This document shows positions 7,986-15,293 of a stretch of DNA of 42,109 nucleotides, piece by piece. The DNA is taken from positions 1-42,109 of the forward strand of contig NZ_KK211312.1 in assembly GCF_000621585.1 (NCBI RefSeq), read 5' to 3'. The position numbers and the translations under genes are program-made. Origin of the DNA: [Eubacterium] cellulosolvens LD2006 (GTDB taxonomy: Bacteria; Bacillota; Clostridia; Lachnospirales; Lachnospiraceae). Positions within the stretch are counted from its first letter, which is position 1, and each line of letters begins with the position of its first letter. Below the pieces are notes generated by a model. That model searched no databases and had not been told where the DNA came from. It saw only the letters and a program-made list of their open reading frames with translations.

Positions 7986-8465
7986 TTGTTTATAGATAAG
8001 TATATAGAAAATAAGCGGTTAAAACGTGAAAGAAAAGCGGAAATTGCAAAGAAAAAGAAAATCCTGACAGCAGAACTGGCTAGGATAAATCTGATCCTTC
8101 GTGAAAAGGACGCGGATATTGCCAAGAAACAAGCATTCATCGATAAGACGAAGTCAAAAATCGCAACGACGAAAGTAGAAATCGAGGCGTTGTATACCAA
8201 GCAGGATAAGGTGCTTGAAATAACAGAAAAAGAGAAACAGGCGTTGTCTGCCAAGCGGAATAAGGTGCTTAAAGAAATAGAAGAAGAGATATCGGCTAGA
8301 GTGTATGAGTTCGTGGATGATAATGACAAACTGGATAATGTTCAAACAGCATGTATTGCCGACTATCAGGAGGCAATAGCACTACGTAGACAAGTAAAAG
8401 AAAAACTTGAAGAATTCGAAGCGTGGAAAGAATCGTTTACTACCGATAATCCTTTGGGTAAATAA
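7986..8465 (+). CDS. coiled-coil hypothetical protein
   Basis: Seen: 159 residues from TTG 7986 with GTGAGGAAG just upstream. Almost entirely coiled coil, Lys/Glu/Ala/Ile-rich, with an imperfect internal repeat around residues 65-95 (KQDKVLEITEKEKQALSAKR then NKVLKEIEEE). The run of small heptads resembles structural or phage-tail-type helical rods, but nothing else ties it to phage. It starts 57 bases after the previous gene. The start codon is the weakest part of the call; no in-frame ATG near the N-terminus offers a better alternative. Confidence 0.5.
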   Translation: MFIDKYIENKRLKRERKAEIAKKKKILTAELARINLILREKDADIAKKQAFIDKTKSKIATTKVEIEALYTKQDKVLEITEKEKQALSAKRNKVLKEIEEEISARVYEFVDDNDKLDNVQTACIADYQEAIALRRQVKEKLEEFEAWKESFTTDNPLGK

Positions 8466-8539
8466 GGAAAACCCCAGTGAGCTTTCCAGTTATTCGTGGG
8501 GGCATACAATTGAAAAATTGTGTACGAAAGGGGGTATTG

Positions 8540-9112
8540 ATGGCGAGCGAAACCATAGAGGTTATGGTCGATCAGGAAGACAAAAAGAAATTTGAGTAGT
8601 TTTGCGAAACGATGAGCTTGGACGCATCTACCTGCATTCGTCTGTTTGTGGAAGAGGTTCTTCGATCGCATACGTTGCCGTTTGCGGTTCCCGCAGATCC
8701 CTGGTTTCGCCCTTCGCATAGGGCGGAACTCGAAGCGAGGATTTCGGATATGCGAGTGAGGCAAAACATGCACGAGCATGAGCTGCTTGAATTTCGGGTG
8801 AAGACAGTGAAAACCCCATTAGCAACATTGGAGGATACAAAGGATGACGGACAAGCAGTTGCATTTTGTTATATGGTTAATTACGAAGATTACGGATCAA
8901 TGTCAGACCATGGAGGAAGTAAGGCAGATCAACAAAGAAATCCGTTGTCACATGGAAGGACTGATCGACGAACTACCGGAAGAAAAAACAAGGCGGTAGT
9001 TATTGAGAAAAGGCTCGTTCCGGGTGGACGGACGATCGGAAAAAATACGATTGGGATTATCGACGTGGGGAGAAAATCGTTTCGTGCGACAACGTTGAGA
9101 AGACCTTCGTAA
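8540..9112 (+). pseudogene. RelB/DinJ-type antitoxin, broken by an amber codon
   Basis: Seen: ATG 8540, with AAAGGGGG upstream, opens MASETIEVMVDQEDKKKFE and then hits TAG at 8597-8599. The same frame continues FCETMSLDASTCIRLFVEE, then RSHTLPFAVPADPWF. Known: RelB/DinJ antitoxins follow this plan (ribbon V-x-V-D, then FCxxxG-L-x-x-S-T-A-I-x-x-F, then LPF and DPFY). The stop sits where the family usually has a polar residue; a single C-to-T change of CAG would create it. Recognisable homology ends near 8800 and the normal stop also seems lost, since the frame runs into the next gene. No RelE/YafQ toxin follows. Confidence 0.6.
8844..8999 (+). CDS. 51-residue small protein
   Basis: Seen: ATG 8844 with GGAGG nine bases upstream, ending at TAG 8997-8999. 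The peptide starts MTDKQLHFVIWLITKITDQC and continues with a charged helix ending PEEKTRR. A Trp-containing hydrophobic helix followed by an amphipathic helix is a pattern I recall from tiny uncharacterised proteins on Clostridia mobile elements. It overlaps the out-of-phase read-through part of the decayed antitoxin frame, so the ribosome site and composition decide that this is the real gene here. Confidence 0.5.
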   Translation: MTDKQLHFVIWLITKITDQCQTMEEVRQINKEIRCHMEGLIDELPEEKTRR

Positions 9113-9298
9113 ACGGTTCGAAGTTTGTCGCACGTATCTTGGAAATGCATAGAATGATTAAGAATACGAAGGAGATGAAAGAGCTAAACTCTGGAGGGAG
9201 GAATATGAACTAAAGAGAGAGTTAGCTGACCTCAAGAACAGTTCATGTTCCATCACTGAAAGGTAATCGGATTCCTGTATAGAAACTCTTGTAAAAAA
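9000..9298 (+). other. gene debris and a long hairpin
   Basis: About 300 bases without an intact gene. A 10-bp perfect stem (9083-9092 with 9125-9134) with further pairing inside forms a long hairpin. From about 9160 to 9250 an open stretch without a start codon reads as charged coiled-coil (WREEYELKRELADLKN). It is probably the tail of a decayed relative of the neighbouring helical proteins. Confidence 0.4.
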
Positions 9299-9760
9299 AT
9301 GGAAGACATTGAGAGAAAACTGACGCTTCGTGAGGAAAGAGATCGCCTTCTTGAGATTATTCGTGTACTACCGAACGAAGACTACAAAGACGCGGAAGCG
9401 AAAAGATTACTTAACGTAAGACTTACAACGATAAATGAAGCGCTGGCAAATGAACCGATACACGCGGGGAAAGCGGAGACGGACAAGGATGTTCTGACGC
9501 TGACAACGGAGGCGGAAGATATGAGCGAAGCGATCGAAAGACTCATAGAAATGAGGGTACAAGAAGCCGCTGAAAAAGCAGCTGAAAAGAGTAGAAAAGG
9601 GATAAATATTAAGGCCACAAAAAATGTCATGGAAACGTTTGGATGCAGTATCGAACGCGCAATGGACGTGCTTAAAATCAAAGACGAGGATCGTGCAATC
9701 GTTGAAAAGAATATAAACAAAAAACAAAGAAAAAAGTCACGAAAAAAACGAGGCAAATGA
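9299..9760 (+). CDS. hypothetical protein with Rpn-tail-like module (KNVMETFGCS)
   Basis: Seen: 153 residues from ATG 9299; the ribosome site is poor, so the start is uncertain. The N-terminal part is a charged helix pair. Residues about 75-140 read DMSEAIERLIEMRV, then an Ala/Glu-rich linker, then KNVMETFGCSIERAMDVLKI. Known: the order EDMxxAI, charged linker, KNLMxxxxxxxxxAMxxLxI is typical of the C-terminal tail of Rpn-family (PD-(D/E)XK transposase-like) proteins. Here the tail occurs without the nuclease domain. The same module recurs in the next pseudogene and at 10105. The extreme C-terminus is poly-basic (KKQRKKSRKKRGK). Confidence 0.5.
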   Translation: MEDIERKLTLREERDRLLEIIRVLPNEDYKDAEAKRLLNVRLTTINEALANEPIHAGKAETDKDVLTLTTEAEDMSEAIERLIEMRVQEAAEKAAEKSRKGINIKATKNVMETFGCSIERAMDVLKIKDEDRAIVEKNINKKQRKKSRKKRGK

Positions 9761-9847
9761 AGAGATTTATAACCTGTTTTTTTTATGGAAGGGCATGCCA
9801 AGGTAATTATTCGTAGCAGTAAAAAACGATAGGTAGGATGTGATGCG

Positions 9848-10001
9848 ATGATCGATGTGTTTAAGGATATCATGAAATTTGCCACAGAAGAAGAATAAAA
9901 ACATGGAGAGCATTTTGCACATTCTAAAGTGAAGCCTCGATGAGGCACTAAACATTTTAGATATCAAGGGAGAGAACAGTGCAATCATTGCAGAAAGATG
10001 A
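9848..10001 (+). pseudogene. decayed copy of the KNLMET-module gene
   Basis: Seen: ATG 9848 opens a short frame closed by TAA 9896. In a shifted frame, MESILHILK, a TGA and SLDEALNILDIKGENSAIIAER follow, up to 10001. This aligns with the KNLMETQGCSLDSAMNALKI segment of the gene at 10105, with TGA in place of the Cys region. Both a frameshift and a stop are therefore present. It lies between two intact relatives (9299 and 10105). Confidence 0.6.
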
Positions 10002-10104
10002 AGAGCGAAAAAAGGACGTAGAACCGTGCGAAGACTTCTAAGTAAGCGGCGTTTTTCTTTAGAACAGAGAGATTATCGGAATATGGAAAGGGGGATGTGA
10101 AGCG

Positions 10105-10545
10105 ATGAGTGAAGCAATGGAAAAATTACGTAAAATGTGGGATAAGGAAAGTGAGAAAAAGACTCTTGTTTCCTGCATAAAAAATCTCATGGAAACGCAA
10201 GGTTGTAGCTTAGATTCAGCAATGAACGCGTTAAAAATCAAGGACGAGGATCGTGCAAGCATTGCAGAGAAGGTGAAAAGCGAACTAGTAGATCAACTCC
10301 CGGTATTGTATAGAGAGGAATATTGTGAGGAATGGCGAAAGGGATATCGCAAGGGATATCTAGAAGAGGTACAGAAAAAGAGAGAACGCTATATTCGCGA
10401 TCTGATAAAAGAAGGGATTTCGCGTGAAAAGGCAGAAACGTCAGCTTCTCGTGTTTTTATCGAACCGACGGAAAAGGAAATCGAGGACATGGCAAATCGT
10501 TGTTTAAGAAAAAAACATCCGGAACTCTTTATCGGTCCTTGGTAA
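10105..10545 (+). CDS. two-module small protein: KNLMET module plus GxSREEAEA-type module
   Basis: Seen: 146 residues from ATG 10105 with AAAGGGGGATG upstream. Residues 20-50 carry IKNLMETQGCSLDSAMNALKI (the Rpn-tail-like module). After a WRKGYRKGYLEEVQKK linker, residues about 92-112 carry YIRDLIKEGISREKAETSAS, a variant of the motif shared by the proteins at 10692, 11402, 11952 and 15653-16933. It is thus the bridge between the two small-protein families of this region, suggesting domain shuffling. No catalytic residues, signal or membrane segment are seen. Function unknown. Confidence 0.6.
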   Translation: MSEAMEKLRKMWDKESEKKTLVSCIKNLMETQGCSLDSAMNALKIKDEDRASIAEKVKSELVDQLPVLYREEYCEEWRKGYRKGYLEEVQKKRERYIRDLIKEGISREKAETSASRVFIEPTEKEIEDMANRCLRKKHPELFIGPW

Positions 10546-10581
10546 AAAAGAACGATCGCGGTGTATCTATGACGGGAAGTA

Positions 10582-10686
10582 ATGGAAGTCAATCTTTTTG
10601 CAGGAAATGATGTTTCCGTTTCCGATGTATTTCTTTTCCGGACTAGCAGGGGGTGCACGGTATTCGCAAGTGCAGTGGAAGTATAA
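10582..10686 (+). CDS. candidate 34-residue small ORF upstream of family member
   Basis: Seen: ATG 10582 to TAA 10684-10686, with GGGAAG upstream, starting MEVNLFAGNDVSVSDVF and then FRTSRG. A second ORF with the same start pattern (MEADLFAGNVVF, then VRTSR) lies at 11293, also directly upstream of a GxSREEAEA-family gene. Similarity of two separate copies suggests either a translated leader or simply a duplicated segment. Low confidence that it is expressed. Confidence 0.3.
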   Translation: MEVNLFAGNDVSVSDVFLFRTSRGCTVFASAVEV

Positions 10687-10691
10687 ACAAA

Positions 10692-11223
10692 ATGTGTGAC
10701 GATGTTTTAGATGATCCGTTGGCAATCAGGTGTCTTAAGGAATTTCTTCGATATGAGCGCGAATTGATATGAGCGCGAATTGAACTTGAAGTACGTGAAT
10801 TGCGTTATTCAATACGACATAAAAAAGGGGTATTCGAGGGAAGAGGCAGAAGCAGATGCACTTCAAATTTTTTCGAATGATGACAAGCTGGATAAACTCA
10901 CGATGTATGTTGTCAAAGAAAGGACGAAGCATCAGAGGTGCAGAATTTCTCTTGCGCAGGAACGCTTGAATCATGTGCTTGACTCCATGGATGACACGTA
11001 TGCAGAGAACTCGATCATGCTTGATGGGATCGAATGTCTGCGACAGAAGTTCGATGCGTTCTTTTCGGAGTGGAAAGAATCATGCATACAAAAGCGATTG
11101 CCGGAAGTCCGAAAAGAAATCGAAGACGCAGGGGTTTAGAACGTACTGGTGTGGATGAATGGAAAAGATCATTCGGACGAAGAGATTCTGGAACACATGA
11201 AACGCATCATAGGTTCGACGTAA
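10692..11223 (+). pseudogene. GxSREEAEA-family gene broken by a 16-bp tandem duplication and an amber stop
   Basis: Seen: ATG 10692 reads MCDDVLDDPLAIRCLKEFL and then YEREL before meeting TGA inside a 16-base tandem duplication (10751-10766 and 10767-10782). Removing one 16-mer puts this frame into NLKYVNCVIQYDIKKGYSREEAEADAL and on through RLNHVLDSMDDTYAENS. A TAG at 11137-11139 then interrupts it, and the same frame continues VLVWMNGKDHSDEEILEHM to TAA at 11223. The paralogue at 11402 is intact over the same region and has CAA at the amber site. A shortened product from TTG 10780 remains possible (119 residues). Confidence 0.65.
10751..10782 (+). repeat. perfect 16-bp tandem duplication
   Basis: Two adjacent identical 16-mers (10751-10766 and 10767-10782) inside the 5' part of the family gene. 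Sixteen is not a multiple of three, so the duplication frameshifts the gene. Loss of one copy by slippage would restore the frame. Confidence 0.9.
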
Positions 11224-11292
11224 TACAAGTAGTCAGAATGGCAACGAGATCGATGGATCTGTGAACAGGAGAATAAGCTGTACTTGGAAGAT

Positions 11293-11388
11293 ATGGAAGC
11301 GGATCTTTTTGCCGGGAATGTTGTTTTCATTTTCGGTGTATTTCCCGTCCGGACAAGCAGAAGCGTATGGTATTTACACGTTAAGTAG
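11293..11388 (+). CDS. candidate 31-residue small ORF (paralogue of 10582)
   Basis: Seen: ATG 11293 to TAG 11386-11388, reading MEADLFAGNVVFIF, then VRTSRSVWYLHVK. It parallels the ORF at 10582 in sequence and in position just before a GxSREEAEA-family gene. It may be only part of a duplicated segment; no strong ribosome site is seen. Confidence 0.28.
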   Translation: MEADLFAGNVVFIFGVFPVRTSRSVWYLHVK

Positions 11389-11401
11389 GAGAATAAATCA
11401 A

Positions 11402-11875
11402 ATGTTTATATGGTATCTAAAAGGGTGTCTCTTGGGGATGCGTGACGCAGCTCTAGATTTTATTGAACAAGAAATGGGAAAGGGACTTTCGCGTGAAGAA
11501 GCTCTTCAAAGATATCCGGATGATTTGGTTCGGAATAAACTCATTAAGATTACTGTCGAAGAACGGACGATGCATCAGAGGACTCGTATTTCAAATGCGC
11601 AGGAACGCTTGAATCATGTGCTTGACTCCATGGATGACACGTATGCAGAGAACTCGATCATGCTTGATGGAATCGAACGGCTGCGACAGAAGCTCGATGC
11701 GTTCTTTTCGGAGTGGGAAGAATCATGCATACAAAAGCGATTGCCGAAAGTCCGAAAAGAAATCGAAAACACGGATATACAAAACGTGTTGGAGTGGGTA
11801 AAAGGAGAAGGTCATTCGGATGATGATATTCTGCACTATGTATTCGACATGATAGATCCGACGAGATATGAGTAG
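11402..11875 (+). CDS. GxSREEAEA-family small protein (intact)
   Basis: Seen: 157 residues. The frame is open from 11261, but ATG 11402, preceded by TAGGAG, is the likely start. N-terminal helix MFIWYLKGCLLGMRDAALDF, then the family motif EMGKGLSREEALQRYPDD (about 24-41). A long helical segment follows with AQERLNHVLDSMDDTYAENS, a Trp-containing stretch, and a C-terminal GHSDDDILHYVFDM. The 11590-11760 DNA is nearly identical to 10950-11120 in the broken paralogue, so the duplication is recent. The C-terminal GHSD(D/E)(D/E)I block also occurs in the gene at 11952. Cytoplasmic, function unknown. Confidence 0.6.
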   Translation: MFIWYLKGCLLGMRDAALDFIEQEMGKGLSREEALQRYPDDLVRNKLIKITVEERTMHQRTRISNAQERLNHVLDSMDDTYAENSIMLDGIERLRQKLDAFFSEWEESCIQKRLPKVRKEIENTDIQNVLEWVKGEGHSDDDILHYVFDMIDPTRYE

Positions 11876-11951
11876 GAAGAACGTAGCGAGATCGATGGAT
11901 TCGTGAGTGGGAAAACAAGTGGTGCAAGAATCTGGAAAGGACAGTGGCAAC

Positions 11952-12509
11952 ATGGAAAGAGAAGAAATGGATGATTTTTCAACAAATGATCGAAGGGGAT
12001 ACCTGAAGGGTCTTCGAGAGGAATGGTCGAAACAAAGAGAAGCATGTATGCAATACAAGATGTGGGAAGGGTGTTCGCGTGAAGAGGCAGAAGCAAAAAC
12101 TTCTCATATTTTCACAGAAGATATCCTGCGGGAAAATATCACGCGATATGTCGCGCAAGAGAGGAGGCATTTCCTTAAGGATCAAATTGTTGCCATGCGC
12201 GAAAGGATGGAGCTTGCATTTAATTCCGATTACATGGAAAAACATGTGCATCATTTCTATCAAGAAAATACGATATATAAAGGCCTTGAACGTCTGGGCA
12301 AGGAAGTCGATGATTTCTTTTCAGAGTGGCTTCAGAATACTGGACGAAACATGGCAGAGGTTCGATTTACAGGAAAAGAAGAAATTTCGGTTCCGGGAAA
12401 AGAAATCGAAGATGCACAGATGCAAAAAGTGGTGGAGTGGTGTCAAGAAAAAGGCCATTCGGATGAAGAGATTTTCGAACTGATGAACCGGATGATTGAA
12501 ACTTGTTAA
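11952..12509 (+). CDS. GxSREEAEA-family small protein (divergent member)
   Basis: Seen: 185 residues from ATG 11952, with AAAGGA ten bases upstream; a GTG at 11907 is an alternative. It contains RRGYLKGLREEW, the family motif MWEGCSREEAEAKTSHIF (about 38-55), a VAQERR helix and a Phe/Trp-rich VDDFFSEWLQ segment. A C-terminal VVEWCQEKGHSDEEIFELM closes it. It follows the same order as the 10692 and 11402 paralogues but has a longer insertion in the middle. The conserved (D)xFFSEW plus GHSDEEI pattern suggests a real structural module. Function unknown. Confidence 0.6.
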   Translation: MEREEMDDFSTNDRRGYLKGLREEWSKQREACMQYKMWEGCSREEAEAKTSHIFTEDILRENITRYVAQERRHFLKDQIVAMRERMELAFNSDYMEKHVHHFYQENTIYKGLERLGKEVDDFFSEWLQNTGRNMAEVRFTGKEEISVPGKEIEDAQMQKVVEWCQEKGHSDEEIFELMNRMIETC

Positions 12510-12532
12510 GACATACAGACAGGACGGAAAAA

Positions 12533-12793
12533 ATGGAAACTCTTGTGCGTCGACTTTATCACGTATCGGATGCATACGAAGGGTTTGTCGCTGCGGTGCG
12601 AGCGTATGCGGAGAAGAAACCGTCTAGGAGGAAAGCCGTAGAGGCGTTTCTGGATGAGAACCCACATGCCAGGTCATCCGACATACTAGGGTTTATTTCG
12701 GAACAGGATGATTTTTACGAGGACGCTGCACCGGCAAGGTCGGAAAAGTCCTTTGGGATGAATCGTGATCCGTCCGACAGAGCCGATCTATAA
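12533..12793 (+). CDS. small conserved-type hypothetical protein
   Basis: Seen: 86 residues from ATG 12533 with AGGACGG upstream. It reads METLVRRLYHVSDAYEGFVAA, then AEKKPSRRKAVEAFLDENP, SSDILGFISEQDDFYEDAAP. I recall similar proteins of about 80-95 residues (helical, ending SxDVLxFxxxQxDFYED) in Clostridia accessory regions. All-helical, cytoplasmic, no known activity. It lies 93 bases before the metallophosphoesterase gene. Confidence 0.6.
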   Translation: METLVRRLYHVSDAYEGFVAAVRAYAEKKPSRRKAVEAFLDENPHARSSDILGFISEQDDFYEDAAPARSEKSFGMNRDPSDRADL

Positions 12794-12885
12794 TGAGCAG
12801 ATCAGTGGAGCACTTTCCATGAAGGTGGTGAGCAATAAGTATCTACTAAAGAATGAGGACGAAAAGGAGTTGGAAGGAGAAGACC

Positions 12886-13641
12886 ATGATTTACATTACC
12901 GGAGATTGTCATGGGAACTTTGAGCGTTTTAATGCGAGGATTTTTCCGGAGCAGAAAACGATGACCAAAGAAGATTATGTCATTGTGTGTGGCGATTTTG
13001 GCGGCGTATGGAAGCGGAATACATCGGATAGAGAAGAAACGATGCTTTTGGATTGGCTTGACAGCAGATCCTATACCACATTGTTTGTCGATGGAAATCA
13101 TGAGAATTTCGACCGGCTAGATTCTTATCCGATTGAAATTTGGAAGGGCGGAAAGGTCCACAAAATAAGACCTTCCGTCATCCATTTAATGCGTGGACAG
13201 GTATTTGAGATTGCAGGTCGAAGCATCTTTACTTTTGGCGGTGCCTCCAGTCACGATATCAGCGGTGGCATTCTGGAGGTGGATGCCCCGGATTTTGAGA
13301 AAAAGCGTAAAGCGCTGCAAAAGGGCTTTTTACCCTATCGCATCAATCATGTGAGCTGGTGGGCGAGGGAGCTTCCGACAGAGAAAGAAATGGAGGAAGG
13401 CCGTAGAAATCTAGTTGTCCACGGCGATGAGGTAGATTTCATTGTGACACACTGCTGCGCATCCAGTACGCAGGCGATCCTTGGGGGCGGTCGATACAAA
13501 CCGGATCCTCTGACAAACTATCTGGAAGAGATTCGTCAGAAAACAAAATTCAAGAAATGGTTTTTCGGACATTACCATGACAACAAGAATGTGAATACGG
13601 AAGAAATACTGCTTTATGAGCAGATCATAAGAATTTGGTGA
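12886..13641 (+). CDS. calcineurin-like metallophosphoesterase
   Basis: Seen: 251 residues from ATG 12886, with GGAAGGAG upstream. It carries the family motifs in order: TGDCHG (about 5-10), CGDFGGVW (about 36-43), GNHE (about 71-74), a His block at VTHCC (about 188), and GHYH (about 229-232). These residues bind two metal ions and hydrolyse phosphoesters. The DCHG form (Cys after Asp) instead of DIHG is a mild variation. Length fits single-domain bacterial members acting on nucleotides or phosphoproteins; the substrate is unknown. Such genes are common cargo on Clostridia mobile elements. A large inverted repeat overlaps its stop codon. Confidence 0.88.
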   Translation: MIYITGDCHGNFERFNARIFPEQKTMTKEDYVIVCGDFGGVWKRNTSDREETMLLDWLDSRSYTTLFVDGNHENFDRLDSYPIEIWKGGKVHKIRPSVIHLMRGQVFEIAGRSIFTFGGASSHDISGGILEVDAPDFEKKRKALQKGFLPYRINHVSWWARELPTEKEMEEGRRNLVVHGDEVDFIVTHCCASSTQAILGGGRYKPDPLTNYLEEIRQKTKFKKWFFGHYHDNKNVNTEEILLYEQIIRIW

Positions 13642-13688
13642 ACCTCTCCGGCCTACGGCAAAAGCCTTAGAGGTCGGAGAGGTTCACC
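13637..13688. terminator. 14-bp inverted repeat overlapping the phosphoesterase stop
   Basis: Perfect arms at 13637-13650 and 13675-13688 with a 24-base loop. There is no T-run, so it may be a processing or partial terminator structure rather than a classical one. Confidence 0.55.
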
Positions 13689-13822
13689 CAGCGTTATCCC
13701 TTGTCGATGCCTTCCGCGGCAGATTCTTGGTGTTCATCAACCGGGATACTACAAACAGGGACAAGTCGGCAGATCTGGTGTTCCATGAGAGCATCGGGCA
13801 GGTTTTCGGCAAAATACAATAA
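13682..13822 (+). pseudogene. coding remnant, 3' end of an unknown gene
   Basis: A frame without start codon reads LVDAFRGRFLVFINRDTTNR, then DKSADLVFHESIGQVFGK, and ends at TAA 13820-13822. Composition is gene-like, but I recognise no family, and the upstream part is replaced by the inverted repeat. Confidence 0.3.
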
Positions 13823-13833
13823 CAAAAGGATGG

Positions 13834-14058
13834 ATGATTTTTTTAGCAATGGAAAAACAAGAAGTCATAATCGAAAAAGAGATAAAAGACCAAGACGCTT
13901 ACGATATCGAGATTCAGCGGATGGCACAAATAATTCAGGATCATATAAGATTGGAGAATCATCGAACGAGCGTTTTCATTATTTATTTAATCATGGTCGC
14001 TGTTGTTTATTTCATTCTTTTATTTGGTTTAGACGTTTTCGCATATAGACGTCTGTAA
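13834..14058 (+). CDS. small single-pass membrane protein
   Basis: Seen: 74 residues from ATG 13834 (AAAGG closely upstream). A charged N-terminal helix (EVIIEKEIKDQDAYDIEIQRM) is followed by one hydrophobic segment, about residues 46-68 (SVFIIYLIMVAVVYFILLFG), and a short basic tail. This predicts a cytoplasmic helix anchored by one membrane span. No family recognised; it could be a small regulator, or a holin- or immunity-type protein, but nothing nearby supports either. Confidence 0.45.
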   Translation: MIFLAMEKQEVIIEKEIKDQDAYDIEIQRMAQIIQDHIRLENHRTSVFIIYLIMVAVVYFILLFGLDVFAYRRL

Positions 14059-14139
14059 GCCTCCAACCAAGACCCATGGCGAAAACCCTAGAGGTCGGGG
14101 CTTATAACTGCCTTGCGGCGTTGCTGAAAACAAACGGAC

Positions 14140-14174
14140 GGCAAAAAGAAAAACTGCACCGCTTATCGGTACAG
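14140..14174 (-). terminator. rho-independent terminator of the GNAT gene
   Basis: On the leftward strand an 8-bp stem (14167-14174 with 14154-14161) is followed by a long T-rich tract. It lies 30 bases after the GNAT stop. Confidence 0.7.
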
Positions 14175-14203
14175 TCCTTCCTTAACTATCTCTCAGGATT
14201 TCT

Positions 14204-14944
14204 TTACCATATGGATTTAACTAGCTGATATAGCTTTTTATTTTCGTCCGAAACACGCTCTCCAAATACTGCGTAACCATTATCAAGATAGAAGTTTTTC
14301 AGAAAATCGTTCTCACTATCTTCGCACTCAAGAAGGACAGCAACGCCGCCAATTCGACGCTTCATTTCGAGCACGGTCTTGTAAGCAAGCCTTAGAAGAT
14401 CTTTGCCATCGATCCTTGTGGATTCGCTTACGCCATAGTTTTTTCCTAACTGAGCAATTAGATATACAAAAAAAGAGTAAGTACCATTCTCATCCGGCGT
14501 ACACAAAGGCTCGATCCGCTCTTTAAAGGCGTTGGACATCGTGTTCGATGTTGACGCAATTGTGATGGGGCGAGTACACAGCGTAAAATACCCAACAAAT
14601 TCATCCGTTGTTGCTCGAAAAACAAGATACGAAACGGCTTGTCCATTCTTAGCAAAAGCAATGGCATCCTTTTTTAAGAAGCACTCAACATTCTCATTTT
14701 TCGGACTACGAAATTCGTCTAGGATGCTAAGAAGCTTTTGCTCAAGAGATGGGTCAGACAAATACTCATTAATATTCACAATTTTGTACGATTCTTCCAG
14801 TTTTCTACAAGACGTTTCATCTTCAGCACCGGAAACAGAAGTACTTGAATCCTGCGGTTTTTCCTGATCCAAAGCCGCGGCAAATTTCTCGGCACTTTCT
14901 ATAGTCGTGATAGAAAAACTATATGGAATACTCGAAGTGGGCAT
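14204..14944 (-). CDS. GNAT-family acetyltransferase-like protein
   Basis: Seen: 246 residues leftward. Two ATGs are in frame (14950 and 14944); AAGGAGG lies nine bases before the second but only three before the first, so 14944 is chosen. Residues about 85-235 show the GNAT layout: FLKKDAIAFAKNG, SYLVFR...FVGYFTL (beta 2-4), YLIAQLGKNYG (beta 4 and acetyl-CoA loop), DLLRLAYKTV and FYLDNGYAVFG (typical FYxxxGF end). Known: GNATs move acetyl groups from acetyl-CoA to amines; this subtype is common in mobile regions. An N-terminal Ser/Glu-rich extension of about 60 residues is unusual. It is the only leftward gene between 2.3 and 32 kb, with its own terminator. Confidence 0.7.
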   Translation of the reverse strand: MPTSSIPYSFSITTIESAEKFAAALDQEKPQDSSTSVSGAEDETSCRKLEESYKIVNINEYLSDPSLEQKLLSILDEFRSPKNENVECFLKKDAIAFAKNGQAVSYLVFRATTDEFVGYFTLCTRPITIASTSNTMSNAFKERIEPLCTPDENGTYSFFVYLIAQLGKNYGVSESTRIDGKDLLRLAYKTVLEMKRRIGGVAVLLECEDSENDFLKNFYLDNGYAVFGERVSDENKKLYQLVKSIW

Positions 14945-15038
14945 ATACATAAACCTCCTTTTTCTGCGTTCCTATTACAATGATACTACGACATCGGATA
15001 GAAAAAAATAAGCGTCTGTTTACAATAAGGAGAAAAGC

Positions 15039-15293
15039 ATGCATAGGACAAATATGGCAAGTGTGGAATGGATCGCAGACTTGTTTACAACATCGCAGGC
15101 AGAGGAAAAACTTCGGAAACATCCGGGGAAAGAAGCGCAGAGCGTGCAGGATCATGCCCGTCACGAAACGAGAACAGCGATGGAGAAAATTGCCGGCATT
15201 ATGCCAGACGAGCAGCCTGTGTCAGAAGAAAAAGAACAACTGGCGCGACTTAAAGCAAAAAGCAAAAAAAGGAAACTTATGCTGGATGAGTAA
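15039..15293 (+). CDS. small hypothetical protein
   Basis: Seen: 84 residues from ATG 15039 with AAGGAG upstream. Helical, charged, with VEWIADLFTTSQAEEKLRKH near the N-terminus and a Lys-rich tail (KAKSKKRKL). Divergent from the GNAT gene: the two starts lie about 95 bases apart on opposite strands and may share a control region. No family recognised. Confidence 0.5.
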   Translation: MHRTNMASVEWIADLFTTSQAEEKLRKHPGKEAQSVQDHARHETRTAMEKIAGIMPDEQPVSEEKEQLARLKAKSKKRKLMLDE

